Shown here: positions 23,716 through 34,700 of the stretch, piece by piece | How the letters are laid out: the number at the start of each line of letters is the position of its first letter | Position numbering within the stretch: position 1 is the stretch's first letter | Assembly: GCA_030562195.1 (NCBI GenBank) | Contig: JAUJPP010000005.1 | Span: forward strand, 28,011,106 to 28,075,105 | Length of the DNA: 64,000 bases | Reading direction: 5' to 3' | Source of the DNA: Nipponacmea schrenckii | Lineage: Eukaryota > Mollusca > Gastropoda > Lottiidae | Program-made: the position numbers and the translations under genes | The notes under the pieces: model-generated | What the model was told of the DNA's origin: nothing | Databases searched by the model: none | What the model saw: the letters and a program-made list of their open reading frames with translations, nothing else

Positions 23716-23716
23716 T

Positions 23717-24044
23717 AACAATATTTTCGTTATTGGGGTAACACTTTCTTGGTATAGCACAGATTTTCATGATGAAAATTGGCTGAGACCCAAACGGATT
23801 TCGAACCAGCTATCTCAGAGTCAGGCATCTAATCGCCAGCAATACATGTCAACTGTCTAGACCACTCGGCCAACGGACCCTCCACAAAATAGAAGGCAGC
23901 AGACTGGATGACTTTACTGCGAACATGTATTACGCCTCTGATAATCAGTAACAACACAGCTACCAAGGCTGATCTCAGCCAATTTTCAGCACGAGAATCT
24001 CTGCTATACCAAGAAAGTGTTATCCCTATAACAAAAATATTGTT
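23717..24044 (-). mobile_element. foldback element with a tRNA-like centre
   Basis: Arms of about 72 bp (23717-23788 and 23972-24044) are near-perfect inverted repeats: AACAATATTTTCGTTATTGG ... AACACTTTCTTGGTATAGCA ... AAAATTGGCTGAGA. Between them the minus strand reads like a tRNA-derived head: GTCCGTTGGCCGAGTGGTCT (box A-like) and GGTTCGAAATCCG (box B-like), about 70 bp apart with a long variable region, as in Leu/Ser-type tRNAs. The aminoacyl stem does not close, so a functional tRNA is unlikely. Confidence 0.7.
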
Positions 24045-24300
24045 GCAACACCACTTTCTAAATGACATTAAATCATCTCATGTAATCAGCCTTGGGAGCT
24101 TGTAAAACCACAATAAGGTTCTCATAGGTTGATAATAATTCTTGGGGAGAAAATAGCCTACTTGATCGAATTGAGTTCTTTAAACTCTTTTTAAATTTCA
24201 GAGAGGAGACTTTCATTCTTTTTTTGAGAAGTGAAAAACGCAGGAAAATCATATTTAATAGAATAAATATAGCAGCCTCAAAAATTACATGCCATTGACC

Positions 24301-25025
24301 GGTGGGTTCGTTTTGCCGCATTGCCCAATTCGCCGCATCGTGCCCAACTGCTTATAAAAGACCTGTAAAACGAAACTAAAGGTTTCTGATAAAATCTTTA
24401 ATGGCGTCATTTGTGTTTTATTTATGATTTGGAAACTGGAAATTGGAATATTCCTATGCCTTGTCGGATTTTTTTTTTACAGGGTCTTCGTTTTTTACCT
24501 CGTGGGGTTTTCCTTTTTAGGCCTTCGTTTTTTACCTCATGGGATCTTCCTTTTTTAGGTCTTCGTTTTTTTCCGGTGTGGTCTTCCTTTTTAAGGTCTT
24601 AGGTCTTAGGTCTTTGGGTCTTCGTTTTGTACACACCCACTATTTAGCAGATTTAAACTTTCAGTTGCCATTTTTTCTAGCATGGATGACGTTAGAGGGA
24701 CGCACTAGAGGGACATAACTCTTGTCAGCTATAAGCAATTTTTTGAACTCGTTTGTTTTAAAGATTTATATATTTGTATCATTATTTGTGCTTGGTATAA
24801 TTTTTTTCCATTCCAGATATATTACAGTTTCGATTTTCCTAACAGGTCCAAATTATAAATAAAACACTTGCAGCGGAACAACAGATTAAAAGATATTTCG
24901 ATTCTTGTGTAACAAATGACGCCATTACAGATTTTATCAGAAACCTTTAGTTTCGTTTTACAGGTCTTTTAAAAGCAGTTGGGCACGATGCGGCGAGTTG
25001 GACAATGCGGCAAAACGAACCCACC
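24301..25025. mobile_element. foldback element with 112-bp inverted arms
   Basis: The left arm (24301-24412) begins GGTGGGTTCGTTTTGCCGCA and matches the reverse complement of the right arm (about 24914-25025) at over 90 percent. Between them lie about four direct repeats of 37-38 bp (GTCTTCGTTTTTTACCTC type; starts near 24484, 24521, 24559, 24597). No open frame. No target duplication could be defined. Confidence 0.75.
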
Positions 25026-26519
25026 GAATTTTGACAGGACAGTGGAATAAGACTACTATTTTTTTCTGATAGTTGTCAGTCTAAGGGATCTTTGACGTAC
25101 ACAGCCAGTAGGACACAAAATAGACGTCCTTCGCATTTATTCGAAAAACACAGAGTCGAAAACTCGGACTTTCTCGGAATCATAGGACTGTCGAATCCTT
25201 TAAATTCTAACGATTCCATAATTTCATAAGTCCGAGTTTTCGATATACCTCTATATGAAAAACGAAAACTAGGAATCGATTCTTAGGAATTAAAATTTAC
25301 CTAGTTTTGGATGAAGCTCTATCTGAAAACCGAAACCGTGATTTCTAAAAATTCGAATTTTGAACATTCCAGTATTTGGGAAAATTCGTTGTATAATTAA
25401 CTGAAAACCTCTAACGTGCATGTTTTTGGATTGTTCTTATTGAGTGTTAGTGTGAGATGAGAATAGTATTCTCAAGAAAGCACTGGCCTAGGTCATGAAG
25501 TAAGAAACAACATTATAGGATGAGATAGTTAGTGTAAACAATAGTTAAAAATGGTTAAGGTTATAATCATGAAAAGTATGGAAATCCAAATCTAAAAAAA
25601 CAAAAATAACTTTTTAATTTTGGTCCTCATTATCCTGTTCAAATACTGGAGCCCATTGACCTATAACAAACTAAAGTGTATGCTGATGGCATTTGACATA
25701 ATTTTGAATTCTTACAGTTGTTTTCGATACAAAATTCAAGTGTCTTAAATATTAAACTTCTTGATCGATTGCTTCTTTGTTAAGCTAGCATTCCCTTCCG
25801 GAACACCTGACTCTGCGTCTGGGTTTGTCGACTCGGCTGCCCTCCGGAGAGTCCAGATAGCTAAGTTTGTTTGGTATTTATGTCATCGACATTCCCTTCA
25901 GTTAAGAAATACAATTTGCTACGTGGACTCTTCGAAAACTTCGCTAAAGAAAGAATCGTATCAAATGGTTTCTCGTTTGTGATGTCATGTTATTGGGATT
26001 TTGATATTATGTTTACTGGAGGTATGAGAGTTTTTCAAACAGATAGAACACGTGATACTACCCCTGATCCACAAGTATTCAGTTTAATTTACGGGAATGA
26101 AGATTTCCTTATGTTTCCACCCGATGTTGGATGAGATTTCGGTTGATGGATATGTTATATTTGTATGGATTTTTTATAATTTCGACTTTTTTTTTTTAAA
26201 TTTCAATTATCATAGTTATCAACTTTAGTCAATACATAGCTTTTTTCCTTTTTACATCATTGTCAAATTGGGAAAGGCAGTTTCCATAGTATTTTGTATA
26301 AAAAGGGTAAACATCTTTGACTTTAAGAGGTACCGAGATAAGGGTAAGGGGGTGAAAATATATCTTCTAAATCCATTTTAAAAATGTCTGTGTTCATCTA
26401 TTAGTTCGGCAATATTGAAATCATTACTATAAAACTTTCCAAGTTCAATCAGAAAATCGTTCATTCATATGAAATGTCGAAGTATCTTAATAGGTATCTC
26501 GAAGAAATCGTGTATGACC
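25026..26519. other. intergenic; short SINE remnant at about 25080-25140
   Basis: CTAAGGGATCTTTGACGTAC and ACAGCCAGTAGGACA resemble the middle of the SINE in minus orientation. A plus-strand frame at 25871-26134 (87 codons, ending FLMFPPDVG) has no recognisable domain and no splice context, so I do not call it a gene. Confidence 0.4.
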
Positions 26520-28260
26520 ATCACCAGCGGCGTCATCCCTCCCATGTTCACCTGGCATTAACTTTAACTTTCGGTTTCGGGATTCTTTATATACCGGAAC
26601 GACTTCACACATTGACGCGATAGCACTTGCTCCAGTTTCAACATCATTGAAAACGTCGTCTGATTGTAATTCAACTAACTACAATCGAGTGGACCGAACA
26701 AGTGAAGATGAAGTCATTATATTAATATCGGACTCTTGTAAATAACATGAAAGTATATTTATTCATGCTCTAATCCCAAACAACTAATAATACGATAAAT
26801 TCGAACTTGTTGCCAGAATAGCATTAGCAAGTGCCTTCGGTGTTGTATATTGTCATACTAACGAGAGCTGATATATAGCCTATCACTGCTACGTGAGTCT
26901 TTGTGGCTATGCCAACGTGTATCACAGTGCCTTTTCAACTTCAAAGTTGCTATATCCAGTAGCTAAACTTCGGAATCTAACAGTTTCAGTCATGGAAGAG
27001 AACTTGCCATAAAACTGTAGATATTTTCTAGAGTGCCAAAGAAAAGTTTCGCTTGTACACAAGAAGAAGATGCTGAGTCACCTATTACAAGATTCAAGTG
27101 GTGTGCACAACAGTGAACATAAATTGCGGTAGGCTCTTCAATTTTTACTCTTCGTTGGAGCACCATCATATGCCTGACCTCTACATTCCGAGGACTTTAA
27201 AAAACATTTTTCGAGCATCATATCTAATAAGTTCTCGAAATCTTCAGAAACTTGCACCACCAAATTCATCTAACATGATGAACCTTTCAACGATATATTG
27301 GTAACGTAACTGGGCGAAAAGAGCATTGGTCAATTCTACTGATATCTATAGTTGAATCTAGAATAACAGCATAATATGTAGCATAACGAACCTCAAATAC
27401 AATTCCCCGATGAAATTCATTGGCAATAGATTCAATGATGTCATTCTGTATGTGATGACGTAAATAGGTTTCAATCCCTTTAGCACTTATCAGATAGTCG
27501 GCTAGAATTTGATTACATTTTGAAATGAATTTTACAAGTTCGAAAAAATTGCCCTTTTTACAATCAGGACTTAATCCTGCATGTGACCCCTGAAGGCAAG
27601 ACCCGGTTTTCCAAGAAAAAGTATCGCATCTACCAGACGTTTCATAACTTGCCTATTTCGTTCGATTACGGCATTTTTGGCTTTGATAGACTGTCTGGTC
27701 ACTCCGTAATCGAAATTTAGCGACTTTTAAAACTCTCATAAAACTTATGTGAATTTCAGAATCCTCGTCACTTTGAATTTTCTCAATCCCTTTTTTAAAT
27801 TTAGAACATTCAGCATTTGGATCTGCGAATGTGCGTTCAAATGAAAAAAAAAATTCTGCAAAGAGCCAGACAGTACATTTTATATGTTTCTGGGGAGTAA
27901 CAAAGCCATTGTCTATGGGATTTTGTTCTATTTTCCATTGTCTTCCTATACCATTCCTTGGAAATCATCGAGGTCATCGTGAAATCCTGGTTGAAAAGCT
28001 TCTTTATTTATTACTGCTCGCAGCAATTCATCATTGATTTTGGAATCCTTGAAGAGCCAAGGATCTGATGGATATTTACATGTCAAATCAATTAGTTTCT
28101 CAAAAACAGATGAACATTCTTGTGGATTTTCCTGGATTTCAGTTTCACTTATATCTGGTGTGTTGGAACAAGTTGGTTTAATGTAACATTCGAGGACTGT
28201 GCCTCCGGATATATTATCTGATTCGGAAGAAAGATCACAATCATCAATTAGATGCTACTT
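26520..28260 (-). pseudogene. hAT transposase relic (DUF4371/ZMYM-like), many frameshifts
   Basis: Reading the minus strand, the pieces fall in the family order. 28250-28030: SVFEKLIDLTCKYPSDPWLF. 27940-27830: SHRQWLCYSPETYKMYCLAL. About 27700-27600: RQVMKRLVDAILFLGKPGLA then RGH. 27480-27300: HHIQNDIIESIANEFHRGIV and YAVILDSTIDISRIDQC (the conserved D of the RNase H-like core region). 27140-27000: YVHCCAHHLNLVIGDSAS then FFGTLENIYSFMASS. About 26680-26560: DVFNDVETGASAIASMCEV. Frames change repeatedly and stops intervene, so it is a dead copy. No terminal repeats were found. Confidence 0.75.
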
Positions 28261-30177
28261 CACTTACATTCTGATTACTCTCTGAAGATGTGCTATTATG
28301 TGTTTTCCCGGAGAAACTTCTTAAAGATGGGTTCCCTCATTAATTAGAGCCAAAGTAAGCTTACTAATCGATTAATTGGGTTTTCTAATAAATAATCCAT
28401 GTATTCAAAAGACCTATGTGGACGTAGATATGCTTGTGGAATCCATGTGACTCCTTTGAAACGCTAAATTTAGACTCCATGTTTGTTCACGTGACCAAAT
28501 GACGTCAAATGAATGAAGGTTTATTAGAATTGATTTTGTATTTTATTATTAGTGAGTTTAAACTTATTTAAAATAATTCATAATGTTTTTACAAAGTGAT
28601 ATTTAAACGTTTTATTGCCTTTTGCGAGAGATAATAAATGGAATACCAAAATGCCATTTTTGTTGTGGAAAATATTAAGGAATGTGGGCAAGTACGCATG
28701 CGTGCATACTTAAACACAGCGTCCGGTTATGTACTGAATTGACAAACTTGATGATCAAAAAAAAGATCAACAACGTTTGAACGACATTTGAGACTTACAT
28801 ACCTATGGCAGTACCATGCCGAGGGAAATCCCGTCAAAATTAGCCTAATTACGACTTGTGGGACCATCTGGTATTTTTCCCAGTCATTAGAACACCTGCT
28901 ACTTTCTATTGATATAAGTAGGCTATCCAATTATGGTATATATATGTATATTATATATATGAAAATAAGGGAACCCTTCTTTAAATGTGGCTCAGATTTA
29001 TCAGTTTTTGTTGAACTGGTTTAAAAGTAATAACATCCTCCAAATGTAATCGTTTCATGTGACTTTCCTTATAATCGGAATCAAGCTCCTTGCCGCACGC
29101 GTCGTTTGCAACCCATTGTCGACACAATCGTTTGCGTGTAGAGGAGATTGTTTTGATTTCTGTGTCAATTTGCTACAGTGCAAGTTATAACCAGACTAAA
29201 CAATTCTGGACTAAGACAAAAATATGTTTGAACATTTTTTTAGTGCGTGTTGATCAATGGACGATGATCGATAGACGATCGAACAGGTGTTACTCTAACG
29301 AAAGTTCACTCTGAAATGAACACAGTCTTCCATCTTTAGTCTGATTCGGTTAAACTTCATCTCTCTTTGTCTAAACCAAATAAGAAATCAATCGGTGGTC
29401 TAGGAACTCTGCCAAATCTATTGTTTCGTTCCTGGTACAAGCATACAACTTAATTTGAAAGTTTCTTCCAATCCGATTTAAACTCTTCTAGGAATGTTCT
29501 TAATTTATGACGGTTATCTGATGACGAAATGTGTGACTTATTTATTCCATGATTAATTTCTTGTGTTATATATGTGTAACAACGTTCAGTTGAATCTCTC
29601 AATCTGACGGTAACTGCACCACTCCACAATGCTGCAACCACTGGGGGAAAGCAATTCGTAATTCACTATAAGCAGTGTTTTTAGACTTATTGTTTGTTGA
29701 GAAGTTTGAGGAAACATTGTAAAATGATTCGTCATGACTAAAATAGATGGATCAACGCTTTTACTTTCTTCTAAATGCATGAAGTCAGTTGATAATTCAA
29801 ATCCAACTGTTGCCCTTTCCTGTCTGTCCCACCGAATCCACTACTCGCTCAGAGCTAAGAGACATGATTTCTGCTGATTTACAATCGTCCAAATAATCTT
29901 GAGACTTTGGTTTCTTTCCATCCGTTAGTTGTTACCATATTTTCGATATTGCAGTATCTAGTTTCTTGGCCGAATGAGTTTCTAAACACCAAAACATCTA
30001 GATAAGACATACAAATATTCACGCAATCCTTCCAAACAATCGTCCATTAAACATCGAAGATACATGGAGCATCTGAAAAACGAAATGGGATTTGATTTCA
30101 TTGATAGAGCCTCCATGGTGAAACGAAAGCTGCGTACGGTTTCTTTATTCATAAAATCCTGGTGAGGTTCCTTGATC
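28261..30177. other. intergenic, nothing assigned
   Basis: Short open frames on both strands (for example 29450-29641 minus) show no recognised motif. Parts may be the decayed N-terminal flank or 5' end of the hAT relic, but there is no firm match. A short AT dinucleotide-rich stretch lies at 28938-28962. Confidence 0.35.
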
Positions 30178-30265
30178 CAGTGGCGGTGACTCAGTGAGTT
30201 AGACGCTTGCTCACTAACCTGAGGATCCAGGGTTCAATCAAAGGTCTGTCTAGCACTCATTAACG
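30178..30265 (+). mobile_element. SINE 5' fragment
   Basis: CAGTGGCGGTGACTCAGTGA, GTTAGACGCTTGCTCACTAA and CCAGGGTTCAATC are the tRNA-like head of the SINE family present in full at 30541. The copy stops about 90 bp in, after box B. Confidence 0.7.
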
Positions 30266-30540
30266 AAAGATTTATTGGCTCAAGAAATTTCATGGCTTAC
30301 TTATTGTTTAAATTAAGAATTTATAATTTAATAAGGCAGTTTTAGACGTTTAAACTTTAGCAATGAAATTTGGGGGTAGGGTGGGTCTATCAAAAGTGGT
30401 TCTCAACAAATTTCTGTATACAGTGAATTAGAGATCGTGAATTTTGGAAGTCTTGTCATTATTATATTAAAAAATAGGAATATAAAATCACTTTTCTGTA
30501 TATTGTATTACCTTCCCTCATTTTCTTCTTACAACTTGGA

Positions 30541-30903
30541 GGAGCCGCGGTGGCTCAGTGGGTTAGACGCTTGCTCGCTAACCTGAAGGTCCAGGGTTCA
30601 ATCCCGGCAAAGGTCGAGATGAACTTTCGGATTATTCAGCCCGGTTTCCCCTTGTCAGTGATGCAGGTCGGAGGGACTGACATGGATAAAGCGTCTAGTC
30701 GTTCGGATGGGACAATAAACCGCGGCGCCGTGTGCTACAGGCTGTGCACGTTAAAGATTCCTCGACAGTTGGAAAACGCAAAAAGAGTAGGCTAATGCCG
30801 CTGTCCTGGCAAAATTTCCCTCATTGCACACTACATGGCGTTGCCCGTCTTCATTAGCCCATAAGGTGCAGAAGAGTAGGACGTAAAACTCCATTCATTT
30901 CAT
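30541..30903 (+). mobile_element. tRNA-derived SINE, full length with target duplication
   Basis: The head GGAGCCGCGGTGGCTCAGTG, GTTAGACGCTTGCTCGCTAA, GGTTCAATCCCGGC carries box A-like and box B-like pol III promoter elements. The body of about 290 bp ends ACGTAAAACTCCATTCATTT. Perfect 15-bp direct repeats TTCTTACAACTTGGA flank it at 30526-30540 and 30904-30918, the signature of LINE-mediated retroposition, and define both ends exactly. The 81-codon open frame crossing the head is incidental. This is the best reference copy of the family in the window (others at 16390, 23158, 25080, 30178). Confidence 0.92.
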
Positions 30904-30918
30904 TTCTTACAACTTGGA

Positions 30919-31706
30919 ACGTTTATTAGCAATGCTCATTTATGATCCAGTCTCGTTATATGCATGCTATGTGGCTGGGAGTTAACTATTTTCATACATT
31001 TTTATCAATTTAACAGTCTAAAAACAAATCGCAATTGAAGTCTCGGGATTGTCTCAAACATACGCTATCCTTCCTCAAAAGTGTTCACTTTTTAAGACGA
31101 GTATTACTGAGTTGTTTTTACCAATCGATTTTATGACAATTATTCAAATATACTGAGATGAGATAAAATTTCTCTTTTGGCAAGGTGAGATTACTACATA
31201 AAAACTACAAGAGAAAATAGCTTCTAAATACAATCAAGAAAACTACAAAAGTGACCTATAAGAGATTGAATATTTTCTGCTAAGAGAAAGGTAAGCATAA
31301 AGCTTCTGCCAGGTTTTTTTTTATATAGAAAACATTTATTGGCAGACAACTACCTCTCAGATTGAGCATGTTCAATAACAAAGTATCAATAAAAAATACA
31401 TTCGTCTTTAGTGCAATAATTAAACAACAGAATCCTTCAATAATCAGCTAAAACCATAAAACTAAGTTATCTTATGTTACTTAAATCTGCGTAATTATTG
31501 AAAAAAACGTTTGAGAAGTTTTCAATAATTACGATATAATCAGATTATAGAGTGTTTCTGTGGTTCCAGGTAAGTCCATCGGTGAAAATATTTTATTCGT
31601 ATTGGAAGAAGAAGTTTTATTTTATGTGCATTCTAAGAAGACATATTTAACATTTCATTGATTTAAAAATGTATATTATATATTTTACTAGATTGAAAGT
31701 TTAATC
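30919..31706. other. presumed upstream region of METTL27 copy 2
   Basis: No coding frame or repeat recognised. The last about 60 bp before the ATG (TAGATTGAAAGTTTAATC) resemble the region before copy 1 (CTGAAAGTTTCATC), so the duplication includes at least some 5' flank. Confidence 0.4.
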
Positions 31707-34700
31707 ATGGGGGATTCGAGAACAGATTCCTTTAGTTTGAAGACTGCTTTTGAAGAAAGAAAACTGATGAACAGAGATGAAGTTATAAGTAGTTTTGACC
31801 AATGGGCTGCAGATGGAAAATATGAAAAGGTATGGTGTTTAGGGGTAATATGCAAATAAATTTCATCCAAATCCCTCACGAAAATGAGCTCCATCGGGTA
31901 CACAAAGATTTAAAGATCAAGGGCAATAACTCATAATAATATTTTTCGATTAGTCTGATTTTTAATAGTGTACATCTAGGGTGATTACAAAAGCGCACAC
32001 CAATTTTCGTCAAAATCCATCAAGAAACAAGCTCTCTATAATCGTGTCCACAAAAAATTCAAGAACAAGGGCAATATCTCATATAAAATATTTTTCGGTT
32101 GGTCTGATTTTCAATAGGGTTCATCCTTGAGTGATAACATACACTCACGCCAAATTTCATTAAAATCCACCCAGAAACCTGCTCTCTATTGTGTCCACAA
32201 AGAATTCAAGAAGAAAGGCAGACGCGTTTTTAAGAACAAGGGCAATAACTCATATTGAATATTTTTCGCTTTATCTGATTTTCAATAGGGTTCATCCTTG
32301 GGTTATAACGAACACTCACGCCAAATTGCATTAAAATCCACCCAGAAACCTGCTCTCTATTGTGTCCACAAAGAATTCAAGAAGAAAGGCAGACGCGTTT
32401 TTAAGAACAAGGGCAATAACTCATATTAAATATTTTTCGCTTAATCTGATTTTCAATAGGGTTCATCCTTGGGTTATAACGAACACTCACGCCAAATTGC
32501 ATTAAAATCCACCCAGAAACCTGCTCTCTATTGTGTCCACAGAATTCAAGAACAAAGGCAGACGCGTTTTTAAGAACAAGGGCAATAACTCATATTAAAT
32601 ATTTTTCGCTTAATCTGATTTTCAATAGGGTTCATCCTTGGGTTATAACGAACACTCACACCAAATTTCATTAAAATCCACACAGAAACCAGCTCTCTAT
32701 TGTGTCCACAAAGATTTCAAGAACAAAGGCAGACGCGTTTTTTTTAAGAACAAGGGCAATAACTCATATTGAATATTTTTCGCTTAATATGATTTTCAAT
32801 AGGGTTCATCCTAGGGTTATAAGGAACACTCACACCAAGTTTCGTCAAAATCCATCAAGAATCTAGCTCTCTATCGTGTCCACAAACAATTCAAGAACAA
32901 GGGGCATAACTCAAAGAAAATATTTTTCGATTTGTCTGATATTTGATAGGCTTCATCCTTGGGTGATTTCGAAAATTCACACCAGGTATCGTCAAAATCC
33001 ATCAAAAAAAAAAAACAGCTCTCTATCGTGTCCACGATAATTACAGACAGACAGGTGCGACGACTATATACGCCCACATTAATGTGTGGGTGTATAAAAA
33101 GGGTAATTAGATAAAGTATAAGGTAATTGTGTTTGAATAGCTTTGGTGTTTGGACTCATAACACATATTTTAGTTTAAACTCTTCTAATCAGAAGGAGAG
33201 TAGCTCGGCAACTTGAGGTGCTGAAATTCGTGTATCATATCAAGCCCCAACCAGAAACGATATTATTATATTATTGCATATCTTTCAATAGTTTTAACGT
33301 TATTTCTTTAGATCAAACAGCATTGAAGAATCCAAGAATGAACCCTATTGAAAATATTATAAACAGTAATTGCCCCTAGAAAAGACTCGTTTTTGTTAAC
33401 ATTCTAGCAGTCAAATGTCTTGAAAAATTTAAATGAAACTCGATGAATTTAATAATTAAAGTATCAGCGCTATAAAAATAAAATTTAGAATATCTAGAAA
33501 TATTAAGTTATTGCTTTTGCTCTTCGAAACGCTCTCAATTTGTAACTCGTTAATATTCTAAAACACATAATGAATTAAGAATTAGATGATTCTTGGTGAA
33601 ATCGATTAATATCACGCAGAAAAACCCACCTAAAAATACATAAAATGGAATAGTATTTTAATGAGTTATTTTCTTGTCCTTCAAACAGAAGGCAAAATTA
33701 GTGAAAAATTCAACAAATTTATTTTCATGGAAGGTTTGAATGTACAGAAGTAGAGTTGGACCTTTGATGCTGGTGATTGTTTCCAAAAGTTCTTATATGA
33801 TAAACAAAGCTGCTTTGCCTGACAAGTTGACTTTACTTTTGGAACTCTTTCCGATACATCTCTTTGTCCCCTTCGAGATAGTTATGTAAATCAGTTTAAT
33901 TATGTATTCTTATGTTTAAGGATATGAGTTGTATTGGTAATAAAGGTGTTGATATTGTTACTCAGGCCGTCGCAGATCATTTTTCAACCAACAAGGATCA
34001 TGTTAGTGTTATAGATATAGCAGCAGGAACAGGACTAGCTACTCAAGCGGTAAGAATCGATGGGCATGAGAATGAGATCTGTTTATCTGTGGGGGTAATG
34101 TAATTGATGGCGGAGTTTGAATGGACTTAAACTTTCCATTCTGTGTCCTCGCCTTCTGTGCCCAAGAATTAAATATTGGGCAGTATACAATTCTTTTGAT
34201 AAAACAATAGGGACACATATTGCTAGATTTTTCCCTATTGTGCTAGGTAAGTTGTCTCTGGTACATGGTTCTTTCAAGGGTAGAAGACATTACTGCGGAA
34301 AGAACACCCATACATAGAAATTTTTCTCCATCAAATTTCCAACATGTTGTTTAAGTATTATTTAAATGTTGCTCAAGTATTTACAGAGCATGTTGGAAAT
34401 GTTGTTAAAAGTGGGTTAAATGTTGGGGAACATCCGGTTGATGCGAACTGGGCAGCTCTTTGTGGGGTGGTTCGATATTTATTAAAGTATTCCAGTGCAG
34501 AAGAAGCGATTCGTCGGCATTGTTTTGTTTACTGTATGACAAAAGTTGAATTAGTTTTATTATGTTGACAAAACGTTATCTGATGAATATATTTCAATAA
34601 TGTCTTGTCCAAGCTAAGACAACATAAATTTTGGTTATTTTTTTCAATCGAATTGATAAAACGTAGTATAACGTAACTATTTGTAGTTGCTTAAGTTGGG

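Noticed and set aside
23800..23890. Functional tRNA on the minus strand
   Set aside because: Box A- and B-like motifs are present but the acceptor stem does not pair and the segment sits in a foldback element.
25871..26134. 87-codon plus frame as a gene
   Set aside because: No recognised motif, no splice context and no repeat relation; insufficient support.
30550..30795. 81-codon plus frame MAQWVRRLLANLKV...
   Set aside because: It lies wholly in the SINE body and starts in its tRNA-like head.
31860..33099. CRISPR-like array
   Set aside because: Long adjacent monomers with no spacers, in an intron of an animal gene.
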